From assembly GCA_032622095.1 (NCBI GenBank), contig CP136068.1, forward strand, positions 152,671,151 to 152,735,150: a stretch of DNA of 64,000 nt. Reading direction: 5' to 3'. The DNA comes from Siphonodentalium dalli (Eukaryota; Mollusca; Scaphopoda; Gadilida; Siphonodentaliidae). The notes under the pieces are model-generated. The model was not told where the DNA came from. It ran no database searches and worked only from the letters and a program-made list of their open reading frames with translations. Position numbers and translations under genes: made by a program. Numbering within the stretch: position 1 is the first letter of the stretch; each line of letters opens with the position of its first letter. Of this stretch, positions 56,051 to 64,000 are shown piece by piece.

Positions 56051-56322
56051 TTGTAATTGTAAATAAGAAAAAGATGCGCAATTTCTCCAAGGACTGGATG
56101 GTTTAGAGAATCATCGAAAGGGACTTTAGTCAGAATATATAATAGATTATGATGCGATAAAATAACATTAATTTAAGTTTTCTCGAGTATAAAAGTCAGA
56201 ATATGTCACGTGCGCCTTGTCCTCATGGTGGTCTTTGATCTCTCCTAACTTCGTGGCGGAAATACAATTCAAGGGAAATCACTCCTTCGTACCCGGAAGT
56301 GATTTTGATTCTATATTTAGGA
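56051..56322. promoter_or_regulatory. putative bidirectional promoter, POLR2H / small membrane protein gene
   Basis: The two divergent start codons are 272 bp apart. Visible elements: TATAAAA at 56188-56194 on the plus strand, CACGTG E-box at 56207-56212, GGCGGAAAT at 56255-56263 and an ETS-type CCGGAAGT at 56293-56300. A TATA box about 30 bp upstream of roughly 56220 would suit the plus-strand gene. No TATA box is obvious for POLR2H; its leader (minus strand) is T/A-rich with ACAAATGG at the start. Transcription starts cannot be placed from sequence alone. Confidence 0.6.
56225..56248 (+). promoter_or_regulatory. possible 7-codon upstream ORF
   Basis: An ATG followed by six sense codons and TAA lies about 75 bp before the predicted start of the plus-strand gene. 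It would be in the mRNA if transcription starts near 56220 or upstream. The context is weak (C at -3, G at +4). It would only matter if the leader includes it. Confidence 0.25.
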
Positions 56323-56565
56323 ATGACTCTGATTGCAATTGGAACTGCATTCATTGGAATCTTGTTGGGCTATTTAATCTCATTTTATCCCAACTACACA
56401 TTTCCCATCTTGTTTGTTGTTTCCAGTTTAGCTGTCACTTATATTCTTATTCGTATATTTTGGAAAATGTGTATAACCATGCATTTCAAAACAATTCTAG
56501 AAGGAACATCTGTGGTTGTTTACAAACATACAGGAGAAGGGCGAGTAGTTGAGGGACCAAAAAGG
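56323..56565 (+). CDS. unrecognised small two-pass membrane protein, exon 1
   Basis: 81 codons from the first in-frame ATG (G at -3) to an AGG|GTGAG donor. Upstream the frame is open to a TGA at 56236 but holds no other ATG; a GTG at 56299 is not used as a start in animals. Residues about 2-20 (MTLIAIGTAFIGILLGYLIS) form one hydrophobic segment and residues about 27-48 a second, separated by a short FYPNYT turn. A soluble tail follows: TSVVVYKHTGEGRVVEGPKR. The stretch TCTATATTTAG just before the ATG also resembles a splice acceptor, so an untranslated first exon upstream is possible. I do not recognise the family. The V-x-G-P-x-R followed by FLFRERYE and EYLVI-type strands in exon 2 weakly recalls beta-rich SPFH/vault-type repeats, but I cannot verify this. 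Confidence 0.8.
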
Positions 56566-56845
56566 GTGAGATTTTGAATATATAAAATAAAGTGGCGAAC
56601 AGCGTCTTACCAAGACCCGACACAGAGAACAGCTTCTTGATGATTCAAACATGAAGTCCGTAGACTTCTGTTAAGTCATCATTATACAATGTAGTGTTCG
56701 CAGTAACACTAACACGGCCTATTGGACGGGGTCCGGGCCGGCCCACTCGTTCCAGGGCCATCTCGGTCCAAGCAGTTTTTGGGGCGAGCTGGCCCAGCTT
56801 TCATGGCCGAGTTGGCCCGGATATTAAATTTGTGTTAAGTTAATA

Positions 56846-57024
56846 TACCAATAACTTGATTTTGGAGGGCGTTATGGTTTATTAACGGCCCTCCAGAAAT
56901 GATTAAGAGCCCGAGGGGTTCATTAAAGGCCCGAGACGAAGTCGAGGGCCTTTAATGGCCCGACGGCTGTTAATCATTTCTGGAGGGCCGTTAATAAACA
57001 TAACGCCCGACAAAATCAAGTTAT
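56846..57024. repeat. foldback (179 nt)
   Basis: ATAACTTGATTTTGGAGGGC..AACGGCCCTCCAGAAATGAT..CATTAAAGGCCCGAG and the inverse of each around ACGAAGT. Arms nearly perfect over about 85 nt. Confidence 0.88.
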
Positions 57025-57214
57025 TACTATTATTACCACTCTCTGCGGGCCATTAATATCGTTAACGCTTAACTTCCGGTTTGTCAAACCGGAAGCGGGC
57101 CATTATTATCGTTAACGCATAACTTCCGGTTTGATGGCGGGCGTTATGGCTTTTTACTGTGCGGGTAAATTACTGTTAATCTACTAGAGAACGCCCTCTA
57201 AAGTGGTAATAATA
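57025..57214. repeat. second inverted repeat (190 nt)
   Basis: TATTATTACCACTCTCTGCG.. against ..CGCCCTCTAAAGTGGTAATA, with an internal tandem pair CGGGCCATTA.TATCGTTAAC + GC.TAACTTCCGGTTTG at 57046 and 57096. Confidence 0.75.
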
Positions 57215-57390
57215 TATATTAATATATTAATTTATTAAGTTCAGATGATGTCGGATATATTTCAGAGTTATGTCCATAAATTTTGACATTTAGATTAGTT
57301 TAGGCACGTTTGTCTGCCAAGATAATAGCCAGTATATCACATTAGTCGGTTTGAACGATAAATGAACATGCAACGACTAAAGGCTATGGC

Positions 57391-57769
57391 TACCCTGCTG
57401 GACAAAACAAGTGTCCACTTAACAGCGGTGTGGTTAGCGTTGCCACCGCGGCCGAAATACAACTACAACTCGGCTCCACCGGCTAACTACAGTTGGGCCG
57501 CGGTGTACTTGCCATTTGACATGGTGTAGTTGCCGCAGTGTACTTTCATTAAACTTTAAAAAGACGATACAAACCAGAAATCTAACCTTGGTGTACATGT
57601 CATTCGGCCGCGAGGGTAGATGTCGTTCGGCCGCAGTGAACTTGCTGTTCGGCCGCAGTGTACTTGCTGTTCGGCCGCGGTGCTCAACTGCAGTTACAAA
57701 CTCTGACACATCGGCCGAACGGCAAATACACCGCAGTGTCAATGGACACTTGTTTTGTCCAGCGGGGTA
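57391..57769. mobile_element. TA-flanked MITE (379 bp) with long perfect TIR
   Basis: TA-CCCTGCTGGACAAAACAAGT + GTCCA and its inverse TGGAC + ACTTGTTTTGTCCAGCGGGG-TA (one mismatch in about 25). Interior has repeated TTCGGCCGCAGTGTACTTGC words and the inverse GTTGCCACCGCGGCCGAAAT. GC-rich compared with its surroundings. Confidence 0.9.
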
Positions 57770-58120
57770 TGTCATCAACAACCGCAGAAACCAGAAGAGC
57801 CAAAAAAACCATCGTTTCATCAATTTCATGTGTAATGTTATACCATTCCCATGACCCAACAAAAATCTCAAAGTGAGTTGTAGGGGAGGGGTTCGGCTTA
57901 GAGACAGAGAGGGGAAGGAAGAGGGAGAGAGAAAGCAAGCAAAAAGACACCAAAGAAAAACAACTTAAATAAGACATTATCCCTTGGGCCGAGCCAGCCT
58001 GGGGCGAGCTGGCTCGGGACGAGCTGGCCCAAGTCGACTGGACCGAGTTGGCCCTGGGACGAGCTGGCCCGTTTCCATTGGACCATCATGACCATGTATT
58101 AAGAATATCCTACATGTGAC

Positions 58121-58250
58121 TTAACCCCTTCGATGACTTCCTGAAATTTGCATAAAACCATGTGCCAATGCATTCTCTTATAAATGAGAGTCTCCCACAG
58201 GGAGCCTCGCACATACTAGTATAAGAGAATACATTGGCCTAACAATATTT
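58121..58250. mobile_element. family B MITE, left half
   Basis: TTAACCCCTTCGATGACTTC, CCATGTGCCAATGC and a hairpin (58165-58237) with loop TCTCCCACAGGGAGCC, then CCTAACAATATTTCCCTTG as in the B copy at the window start. Cut off by an F fragment. Confidence 0.75.
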
Positions 58251-58255
58251 CCCTT

Positions 58256-58583
58256 GAAATCACCCACTGGTGACCTCATCTTCTCTGGAAAGTTTCTTTA
58301 TTATAAAATTTCTATAGAAACTTCTTCACATATATTCTATTTCTTTTTTAGTTTATTTTCTCTACATGTATATCCCCAAATTGGCAGACGACACATTGCA
58401 TAATCGAGATTCCCAATGAGTGTACATCACAATATTCACCACTTGGGAACTTCAATCTGAGCTAGTCTAATATCTCCCATAGCAGATGAGGCCATGCAGA
58501 ATGAGGTCCCTAGAGGGTGAATTTGGTGATGCTCGCTGTATGACCTCATTCTGCAAATTACATGCACACTAAACTCAGGTCTG
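58256..58583. mobile_element. family F MITE, degenerate right part
   Basis: F spacer words (TCTCTGGAAAGTTTC, GGCAGACGACACATTGCATA + ATCGAGATTCCCAATG, CTCCCATAGCAG) and part of the right hairpin (AATGAGGTCCCTAGAGGGTG), ending ACACTAAACTCAGG as in the copy at 4118. Just upstream of exon 2. Confidence 0.75.
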
Positions 58584-58690
58584 TATACATTCACAGACTT
58601 TAGATATTTAAATCAATATTAATACGAATGAAGTAAAATATTTCTATGGATTTGTTCAGATTCCTAATCTTCTTCATGTTTACTTTTCAG

Positions 58691-58797
58691 CTATTTTTAT
58701 TCAGAGAACGATATGAGCGAATGATATTCTACTCCGCATCAGAGATTGAGTATCTTGTGATTACAGACATTCACGGACATACAATGCATAAAAGAGG
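58691..58797 (+). CDS. unrecognised small two-pass membrane protein, exon 2
   Basis: 107 nt, phase 0 in and phase 2 out. The acceptor is TTTACTTTTCAG and the donor GG|GTAATTAT. It encodes LFLFRERYERMIFYSASEIE followed by YLVITDIHGHTMHKR, an amphipathic, strand-like sequence with no stop codons. The frame is continuous with exon 1 (R|L) and the split Gly codon (GG|A) joins exon 3. Intron 1 (56566-58690) is full of repeats, so this exon would be missed by open-frame searches. Confidence 0.85.
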
Positions 58798-59664
58798 GTA
58801 ATTATGACTATGACTATGATTATTTATTCATAACTCATTCATATGATAAAACAATTATATACACAGTGTAATAGTATAAAATTCAATGAGCTATCGGGGA
58901 CAGCATAACCAAGAAGGTTGTCTATCTGCCGTCCCCGGCATTTATACCATTTATATTTATAACAAATTAACTGCAATTAAAGATGGTCTATCTCTTCGTA
59001 TAACAAGTGTTTTATAGTTTCCGAGGTATAAAATAATAAATATGAGTCAAGGTAGCAATACACGATTTCCAGCAATTTTGCCAACCTGGGAGGGGTTACT
59101 GTACTTCAAATCAATGCTAAGCCATTATCGTTGGCATATATCCAATCGAGCATGTTTTAATTTCGACAGAAATTTTAGGTGTAATCATATAAATGTACTT
59201 TTGGTTCTTCGTACAGTTTGTCATTGAGTTATGCCCCTTGGTTAGCACACACGAACCGCTCAATTTTACCCATTTTTTTTACTCAAATTGGCCATTTTCA
59301 ACCCAAAAACAGACCATGATAGAGCGAATGTCAGTAAATAAGATTCTTCCACCTGATAGAGCTATGCTAGAACTGAGAAATATTTGAAATAGAAAAAAAG
59401 TTATCGTATCAATTTGAAAAAAAAGTCTTGCGAGCCCAGATGACAGAATTCAGGGGAGAGAAATCGGGCTATTTTCCTGTAATCAATAACACAGAGTTGG
59501 CCTTCACTGAATACGAAAACCCTGTTGCGTATCCAAATTTTGCACTTTTTTGAGAACTTTCCCAGTTTTGTAAAATAAATAAACCTTCAAACCAGTAATG
59601 ACACAGTTAACACAGGCTACACTGGCCGTTATGCCCCCCAGATACTTATATTTCTATTTTTCAG
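58798..59664 (+). other. intron 2 of the small membrane protein gene (867 bp)
   Basis: GTAATTAT donor to TATTTTTCAG acceptor. Contains GGGGACAGC..CCGTCCCCGGC words and the left arm of an inverted repeat (58975-59044). Confidence 0.8.
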
Positions 59665-59746
59665 ACGACCTACAACCCGTGAAATCGTGTACTGCTACCC
59701 AAAGACACCTGTCTGGAAATGCTTCTATCACGATATTATCTTATAG
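59665..59746 (+). CDS. unrecognised small two-pass membrane protein, exon 3 and stop
   Basis: Acceptor TTCTATTTTTCAG, then 26 codons and TAG: RPTTREIVYCYPKTPVWKCF then YHDIIL. With exons 1 and 2 the product is 143 residues: two N-terminal membrane helices and a cytosolic or lumenal C-terminal domain of about 90 residues with two Cys near the end. A poly(A) signal AATAAA lies at 59895-59900, 149 bp after the stop. The exon sits between two inverted copies of a repeat (58975-59044 and 59951-60020). Confidence 0.8.
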
Positions 59747-59894
59747 AATGCGATAAGTAGGACATTTATTTTGTTACTATTATAGAACGTACCGTCATGC
59801 CACTGTCCTGAAATCTCAGATACTACATTCCAAGCTTTTAGGCGAGCCATAACATATCCCAAATTGATTGTATGTATATTACCAGAAAATTTGA

Positions 59895-59900
59895 AATAAA
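59895..59900 (+). terminator. poly(A) signal of the small membrane protein gene
   Basis: Canonical AATAAA 149 bp after the TAG at 59744-59746, on the same strand. No other AATAAA lies between the stop and this site apart from overlapping AT-rich sequence. Assigned by position only. Confidence 0.5.
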
Positions 59901-60160
59901 ATGAATATTAACTGATAGAAGCGTTTCCGGATAGGGGTGGACCTTCTGTTCATGTTTATTATTTTATACCTAGGAAACTATAGAACACTTATCATAGGAA
60001 GAGATAGACCATCTTTAATTCTATACAGACAATCATTATGTAGTTAATATAATAAATGAATCACTACTGTATTAGTCACATTAGCATACTTAAAGTGATG
60101 TGAAACACTCTGGTAGGGTGATCAAATAGAACTTGAGAATAATCTGACTCAAAGTAGTTA

Positions 60161-61627
60161 TTTTAAGTCGAGTTTTTTTCCAAAACTCGACTTATAGTTT
60201 GATGGCGGGCGGCGGGCAGGCGCTCGGGCGTCCTGTTTTGCTTATAACTCAACCGTTTATTGACGGATTAAAAAAAATTTGGTGTGTGAGTACATATCCA
60301 TGCATGTAAGCTGCAGACAAAAAATCGGGTTCGTCCGCACATTTATTACAGAGTTATGGCCTTTTGCCATTTTTCACTGATTTTAGGCTCGTTAGCGCGA
60401 TAACTTCAACAAACATTATCCGATTTGATTGAAATTTGGTATATAGGTGTCTCCCAAGAATATCTCGGACGAGTTCGAATACCGGCCTGGTCCGATAAAA
60501 TTTGATAGAGTTATGGCCCTTAATTAGTCATTTTTCACGAATTTTCAGCTCGTTAGCATGATAACTTCAACAAACGTTATCCAATTTGATTGAAATTTGG
60601 TATATAGGTGTCTCCCAAGAATATCTCGGACGAGTTCGAAAACCGGCCTGGTCCGATAAAATTTGATAGAGTTATGGGCCTTAATTAGTCATTTGGTACG
60701 AATTTTCAGCTTGTTAGCGCGATAACTTCAACAAACGTTATCCGATTTGATTGAAATTTGGTATATAGGTGTCTCCCAATAATATCTCGGACGAGTTCGA
60801 AAACCGGCCCGGTCCGATAAAATTTGATAGAGTTATGGCCCTTAATTAGTCATTTTTCACGAATTTTCAGCTCGTTAGCGCGATAACTTCAACAAACGTT
60901 ATCCGATTTGATTGAAATTTGGTATATAGGTGTCTCCCAAGAATATCTCGGACGAGTTCGAAAACCGGCCAGGTCTGATAAAATTGGATAGAGTTATGGC
61001 CCTTAATTAGTCATTTTTTCAAAAAATTTCAGCTCGTTAGCGCGATAATTTAACAAACATCATCCTATTTGATTGAAATTTTGATATATACTAGTAGGTG
61101 TCTCCCAAGAATACCTCGGACGAGTTAGAAAACCTGCCCGGTCCGATAAAATTTGATAGAGTTATGGTCCTATGGTCCTTAAGTAGTCATTTTGTACGAA
61201 TTTTGAGCTCGTTAGCGCGATAACTTCAACAAACGTCATCCGATTCAACTAAAATTTGGTGTATAAGTGTCTTCCAATAATATCCTGGACGAGTTCGAAA
61301 ACCAGCCTGGCCCAATAAAATTTGATAGAGTTATGGCCCTTAATTAGTCATTTTTCGTGAATTTTTAGCTCGTTAGCGCGATAACTTCAACAAACGTCCT
61401 CCGATTTGTTTAAAATTTGGAATAGATGTACTTGCCAAGAATATTTCGGACGAGTTCGAAAACCAGCCTGGCCCGATAAAATTTGATAGAGTTATGGCCC
61501 TTAATTAGTCATTTTTGGATTTTACCTATTAACTAGTCTACCGATACTGATGCACACCAATTGGCATTAGCCACCGGCGGTAAGCCACCGAAAACGAGAC
61601 ACAGCATCTCTGATGCCACCTCTTGTT
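60161..61627 (+). repeat. tandem repeat element, seven 161-bp units
   Basis: Begins with the palindrome AAGTCGAGTTTTTTTCCAAAACTCGACTT and a GGCGGGCGGCGGGCAGG tract. The marker GTTAGCGCGATAACTTCAAC recurs at 60391, 60552, 60713, 60874, 61036, 61211 and 61372 (spacing 161, 161, 161, 162, 175, 161). Each unit has TTTGATTGAAATTTGGTATA, CTCGGACGAGTTCGAAAACC and AATTTGATAGAGTTATGGCC. Ends near TCTCTGATGCCACCTCTTG. Not coding. Confidence 0.88.
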
Positions 61628-63339
61628 TTGAATATTAATCCATATTGACGATACGCACCGTCATTCTTATATATTAATTAAACGCAATGACTCTCGATGG
61701 CGAAATGAGTTTTTTGTTAGATTCTCGCCGACAGTTGCGCCCCAAATCCAGATGTAAATATTTACAATTGGGCGTAGTTCAGATGATGTTTTCTATGGAG
61801 TGGTATGGTCGATTTCTTTGAAATTTTCGGCGATGTTAGTAGAATGCTACATTCCCCATGTTGGCATAGTGCCTGAGTACTAACTTATCAATTTCACGCA
61901 CCAGAACAAGTCCATAATAATACGGCATAGCCCTGCATACTTGTAGTTAGACCAAGTCTTCTCGGTCCACAACAGCCCGGGAGTTTGGTTGGGTTGATGC
62001 TGTTTTGGACTGAGTCACAGCCAGTTACTCTTCTGTAACAGACTTTATGCCCAGAATCATGGACGGGAGTTATCTTGCTTGTATGTCTTCAGATTATGTC
62101 AGATGGACACTTTGAAAGTTTGAGTATATGAACATAGAGAGCAGCCTTTCCCAAGCTTGATGTGAAATCATGTGAAATCATATTATCCAAGAATTACTAG
62201 TATCTCAAAAAGCCAATCTAATTTTCAATATTTTTCTTGATGGTTTTACAGATTTTATGGTTTAACTTTTGCAAAGGCCTTTAAAGGCCAAATTAATTTT
62301 CGAATCACCAGATCACATTTTATACAACATACCGGTACTCCATATCATATACGGTTTGAAAGAGGAAGCTCCAAAACATTGTATTATCAACTTATTCAGT
62401 GGAATAAACTGTTAACATCTTATTTTTGTCAAGGTGCCAATGTGTGTTCTGTGTTTAGTTTCGATCTGGTCTGTACTGCCAGTTTATTATTTTCAATGGA
62501 AGGGGAATAACACTATCTCTTAGTTGTGAATTATGATGCATTCTGGGGTAAATAACGGGGGAAGTCTTGGGGTGAATCTGAGAATTTCTATCACTTGGTG
62601 GACACTCCTAGGCCACAACTGTTCCGTATTCTGGTGGAGTAAATATATTTTTGTTTCCTCTTCCAAAAATAATATATGCGATCTGGGCATTCAAAAATTA
62701 AGTGGGCCTTTGATATGTGTCTTCAAGGCTCAAACTAATTTTTTGTTTACTGCCTGTCAAAATGACAGGCACCAAATTAATGGTGTTAGTCATTTCAAAA
62801 TGGTGCCTGTCATTTTTCAGATATACTGTATGAGAGTATTTAAATTTACAATCGACAAATTATTCGTCAATGATGCGCACATTTTAGTGAGCGTCCAATC
62901 GCCACCTGGGAAAAACCTATGTTATTTTTGTTTTCAAAAGTTCAAAAACTTTACTTCCATTAATAAATACACATGCAATTCACAAACAACATAATTATAT
63001 TCACTCTGAATTGATCTGAAATTAAAAAAGAACTATTTTTTACTTTCAATGTCCTATTTGGCCAGTAGTGGCTCCGTGGCCGTACTCAAATAGATACAGA
63101 TTGTTTAAAAATATGCATTGGTCAAACTGTCCGACAGATACAGAAGTGCACTGGACATAAGCTATTTTTCATCGGACAATGACCATGACCGGCCACTTAT
63201 TTTGAGCCTTGCGTGTCTTTAATTTCAATATTGGAAAAAGGTTGATACATTCAATTTGCATAGAAGATAATGATATCTCAAGATAACTTCCTGAAGACTC
63301 TGTATAGATTTCTCTTCTACTATACATTTTGAGACTTTC
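61628..63339. other. downstream intergenic sequence, one palindrome
   Basis: No gene supported. An open frame of 153 codons at 62533-62994 (ATG start) has no recognisable motif and could occur by chance. A palindrome at 62752-62818 pairs CCTGTCAAAATGACAGGCAC with ATGGTGCCTGTCATTTTT. Confidence 0.4.
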
Positions 63340-63945
63340 GTATATGTATATATATATCCTTTATAGACTCGAAAACGGCTCGACCGACTGATCCCAAACT
63401 TGCTATCTAAGGGTAAAAAGCCACGAGAAGTGCCATCGCACTGCTTCTGAGAACGTCCGAGCACTCCTTCACCCTTCGCCCGTCGTTGGAATTGATGGGT
63501 TATGATTAAGGAGCGTTTAAATCTGCGGTGTCGTTGTTAAAGAGCGTTTATATGCACGAGTATAAATACGGCTCAATCGACCATCTCGGAAACTGGGGAT
63601 ATCGAGACGAAATTTCCTACTTAGGGCTTCCAAGGGACGGGGTGATTTTCGTCGGGTCAGTTTGTCCGCCTATGGTGACCTTGACCTTGAATCGGTTACC
63701 CACAAATGACCTTGGGCGATATCTCGGTCGTCAGAGGTGACATCGACGTGAAATTTGTTATGTATGGTCAACTCGGGACGGGGAATATTTTTGTCATGTT
63801 TTGTCCACCCAACATGACCTTGAAACGGGTACCCGCAAATGATAGCATGCTGTCGGCGTGCCTGTACGGGATTACCTTGAAAAACAAAAATGAATGGATC
63901 GACCAAAGCCATGGGACCAATCCCGCCAGTGGCGGGCTAATCTGC
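63340..63945 (+). repeat. GC-richer repeat with two tandem units
   Basis: TATATATATCCTTTATAGAC + TCGAAAACGGCTCGACC.. to ..CCGCCAGTGGCGGGCTAATC. Two related units of about 140 bp (63573 and 63712) share CGATATCTCGG/GGATATCGAGACGAAATTT, GT..GTTTGTCC.CC.A..ATGACCTTGA and CCCGCAAATGA. GTGACCTTGACCTTGA (63675-63690) contains two overlapping TCAAGGTCA half-sites. Probably transposon-derived, class unknown. Confidence 0.55.
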
Positions 63946-64000
63946 TAGTATTCTATAAAGTGCCTTATTCCCTCTAACATACTGCTATTTTTTCAGACCA

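Larger units (their letters stand above)
56716..58086. mobile_element. GC-rich TIR element (about 1.37 kb) with GAGCTGGCCC repeats
   Basis: Left CCTATTGGACGGGGTCCGGG and GTTCCAGGGCCATCTCGGTC are matched in reverse by GACCGAGTTGGCCCTGGGAC and CTGGCCCGTTTCCATTGGA at the right. The right end repeats GGGACGAGCTGGCCC several times. Contains two foldbacks and the 57391-57769 element. Class unknown. Confidence 0.6.
56566..58690 (+). other. intron 1 of the small membrane protein gene (2,125 bp)
   Basis: From GTGAGATT donor to TTTTCAG acceptor; defined by matching phases. Filled by the elements listed at 56716-58583. Confidence 0.8.
58975..60020. repeat. inverted repeat pair surrounding exon 3
   Basis: Left arm 58975-59044 (TTAAAGATGGTCTATCTCTT.. 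..TTTATAGTTTCC.AGGTATAA + AATAATAAA) is the inverse of right arm 59951-60020 (TTATTATTTTATACCTAGG.. ..GAGATAGACCATCTTTAA). About 65 nt per arm with few mismatches, and weaker similarity beyond. Either two copies of one repeat or the ends of one element that includes the exon. Confidence 0.8.

Noticed and set aside
56299-56322. Upstream GTG at 56299 as start of the small membrane protein
   Set aside because: Animal mRNAs normally start at ATG; the first in-frame ATG is at 56323 and already leaves a complete first membrane segment.
56217-56552. 111-codon frame overlapping exon 1 of the small membrane protein gene
   Set aside because: It is a shifted-frame shadow; the splice phases and protein character support the other frame.
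57434-57871. 145-codon minus-strand ORF and its plus-strand partner
   Set aside because: They lie inside the GC-rich TA-flanked MITE, where inverted repeats keep frames open on both strands.
62533-62994. 153-codon ORF as a gene
   Set aside because: Longest open frame of the window, but no motif, composition like noncoding DNA and a length expected roughly by chance at this AT content over 64 kb and six frames.

Overview
The window reads as nuclear DNA of an animal, most likely a marine invertebrate of molluscan type. The basis is one gene with GT-AG introns encoding a clear metazoan-type RNA polymerase subunit, AT-rich sequence, and a very high load of short non-autonomous DNA transposons and tandem arrays. 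The molluscan assignment is inference from repeat style. One 100-base run of N (4018-4117) is an assembly gap. I see no rRNA, tRNA, CRISPR array or intact transposase.

Genes. The minus strand carries POLR2H (RPABC3/RPB8, shared by RNA polymerases I, II and III). Exon 1 is at 55978-56050, exon 2 at 31399-31482 and exon 3 at 29036-29201. The C-terminal exon is not in the window, so intron 1 is 24,495 bp, intron 2 is 1,2197-style short by comparison (2,197 bp), and intron 3 runs past the left edge (more than 29 kb). Nearly everything from 1 to 55977 is therefore POLR2H intron. Head to head with it, 272 bp away, a plus-strand three-exon gene (56323-56565, 58691-58797, 59665-59746) encodes an unrecognised 143-residue protein with two N-terminal membrane segments. 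The gap between the two start codons is a putative bidirectional promoter.

Repeats, left to right. Positions 1-42.5 kb are dominated by miniature inverted-repeat elements (MITEs). I name the families here. Families A, B, C and D all begin TTAACCCTTT and end in the inverse, consistent with piggyBac-like TTAA targets. Family E has termini TGTGACCCGCC. Family F has termini CAAGCCTG and 8-bp target duplications. Family G is a long palindrome with TA target sites and CAGTAATGC ends. Family H has ATGCCATGAATCT ends. A 67-nt near-perfect hairpin, called H67 here (26-bp stem, one mismatch, 5-bp stem, 3-nt loop; at least 17 full copies), is embedded with the same AT-rich spacer in A, B, D and E, although their outer ends differ. 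Family F has a different sequence but the same plan of two subterminal hairpins. Several elements are nested in one another (A in F, A in G, F in F, F in H, D in H), which gives a relative chronology.

From about 34.8 to 48.4 kb the intron is occupied by elements with CCCCC-type inverted ends and internal tandem units of about 160-190 bp, often with a GGAC microsatellite near one end, and by an array carrying repeated AAGATGGC[T/C]GC motifs. From 48.4 to 52.7 kb there is a three-level nest (Harbinger-like element, hAT element inside it, TA-type element inside that) and a second hAT element with a perfect 8-bp target duplication. Positions 56.7-58.6 kb (intron 1 of the small gene) hold GC-rich foldbacks and B/F fragments. 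Positions 60.2-61.6 kb hold seven 161-bp tandem units. The right edge holds a further GC-rich repeat.
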